This document shows positions 7,334-7,335 of a stretch of DNA of 7,335 nt, one piece after another. Every line of letters starts with the position of its first letter. Position 1 is the stretch's first letter. The position numbers were made by a program, and so were the translations under genes. This stretch comes from CAYNYI01 sp964401455 (lineage in GTDB: Bacteria; Fibrobacterota; OXYB2-FULL-49-7; CAYNYI01), in contig CAYNYI010000125.1 of NCBI GenBank assembly GCA_964401455.1, forward strand, positions 1 through 7,335. Reading direction: 5' to 3'. The notes beneath the pieces are model-generated. The model searched no databases. It was not told the origin of the DNA and saw only the letters and a list, made by a program, of their open reading frames with translations.

Positions 7334-7335
7334 CT

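Noticed and set aside
1..7335. tRNA, rRNA, CRISPR array, insertion sequence or attachment site
   Set aside because: The window is almost fully coding on one strand. I saw no spaced repeats, terminal inverted repeats or transposase motifs, and the one intergenic gap is too short for a tRNA plus signals.

Overview
The window carries three genes, all on the minus strand, so the biological reading order runs from high to low coordinates. Almost every base is coding; the only real gap is about 75 bp upstream of the middle gene. The source looks like a Gram-negative, anaerobic bacterium. The Gram-negative reading comes from a predicted secreted protein that ends in an outer-membrane-barrel-like region. 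The anaerobic reading comes from a giant iron-sulfur protein of the 2-hydroxyacyl-CoA dehydratase activase type, a family whose chemistry is oxygen sensitive. I cannot name a phylum from the sequence alone.

Layout in reading order. (1) 7319-3123: a 1398-residue fusion. It has two tandem BadF/BadG/BcrA/BcrD-type activase ATPase domains, then a four-cysteine metal-binding-like motif, then two HgdB-like/DUF2229-like modules that are diverged copies of each other. (2) 3047-2706: a histone-like HU/IHF protein with a GTG start, a good Shine-Dalgarno and its own plausible sigma-70 promoter. (3) 2691 to beyond position 1: a large exported protein with a gluzincin (HELTH...E) metallopeptidase-like domain, a TolB-like beta-propeller and the start of an Omp85/BamA-like barrel. 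It is cut by the window edge after about 897 codons and has no stop or frameshift inside the window.

How they fit together. HU and the exported protein are almost certainly co-transcribed: 14 bp separate them, or they overlap by 4 bp if an unusual CTG start is used. The activase fusion may have its own transcript, since a promoter-like sequence lies between it and HU. No substrate-specific pathway gene such as a CoA transferase, dehydrogenase or transporter accompanies it, so its substrate cannot be inferred from context.

The most interesting object is the fusion. It appears to hold, in one chain, pseudo-dimeric counterparts of both halves of an ATP-driven low-potential reductase. Four activase cysteines (131, 171, 445, 485) could form one bridging [4Fe-4S] cluster. 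Two matching cysteine triads (720/760/930 and 1049/1084/1340) lie in the two duplicated reductase-like halves.
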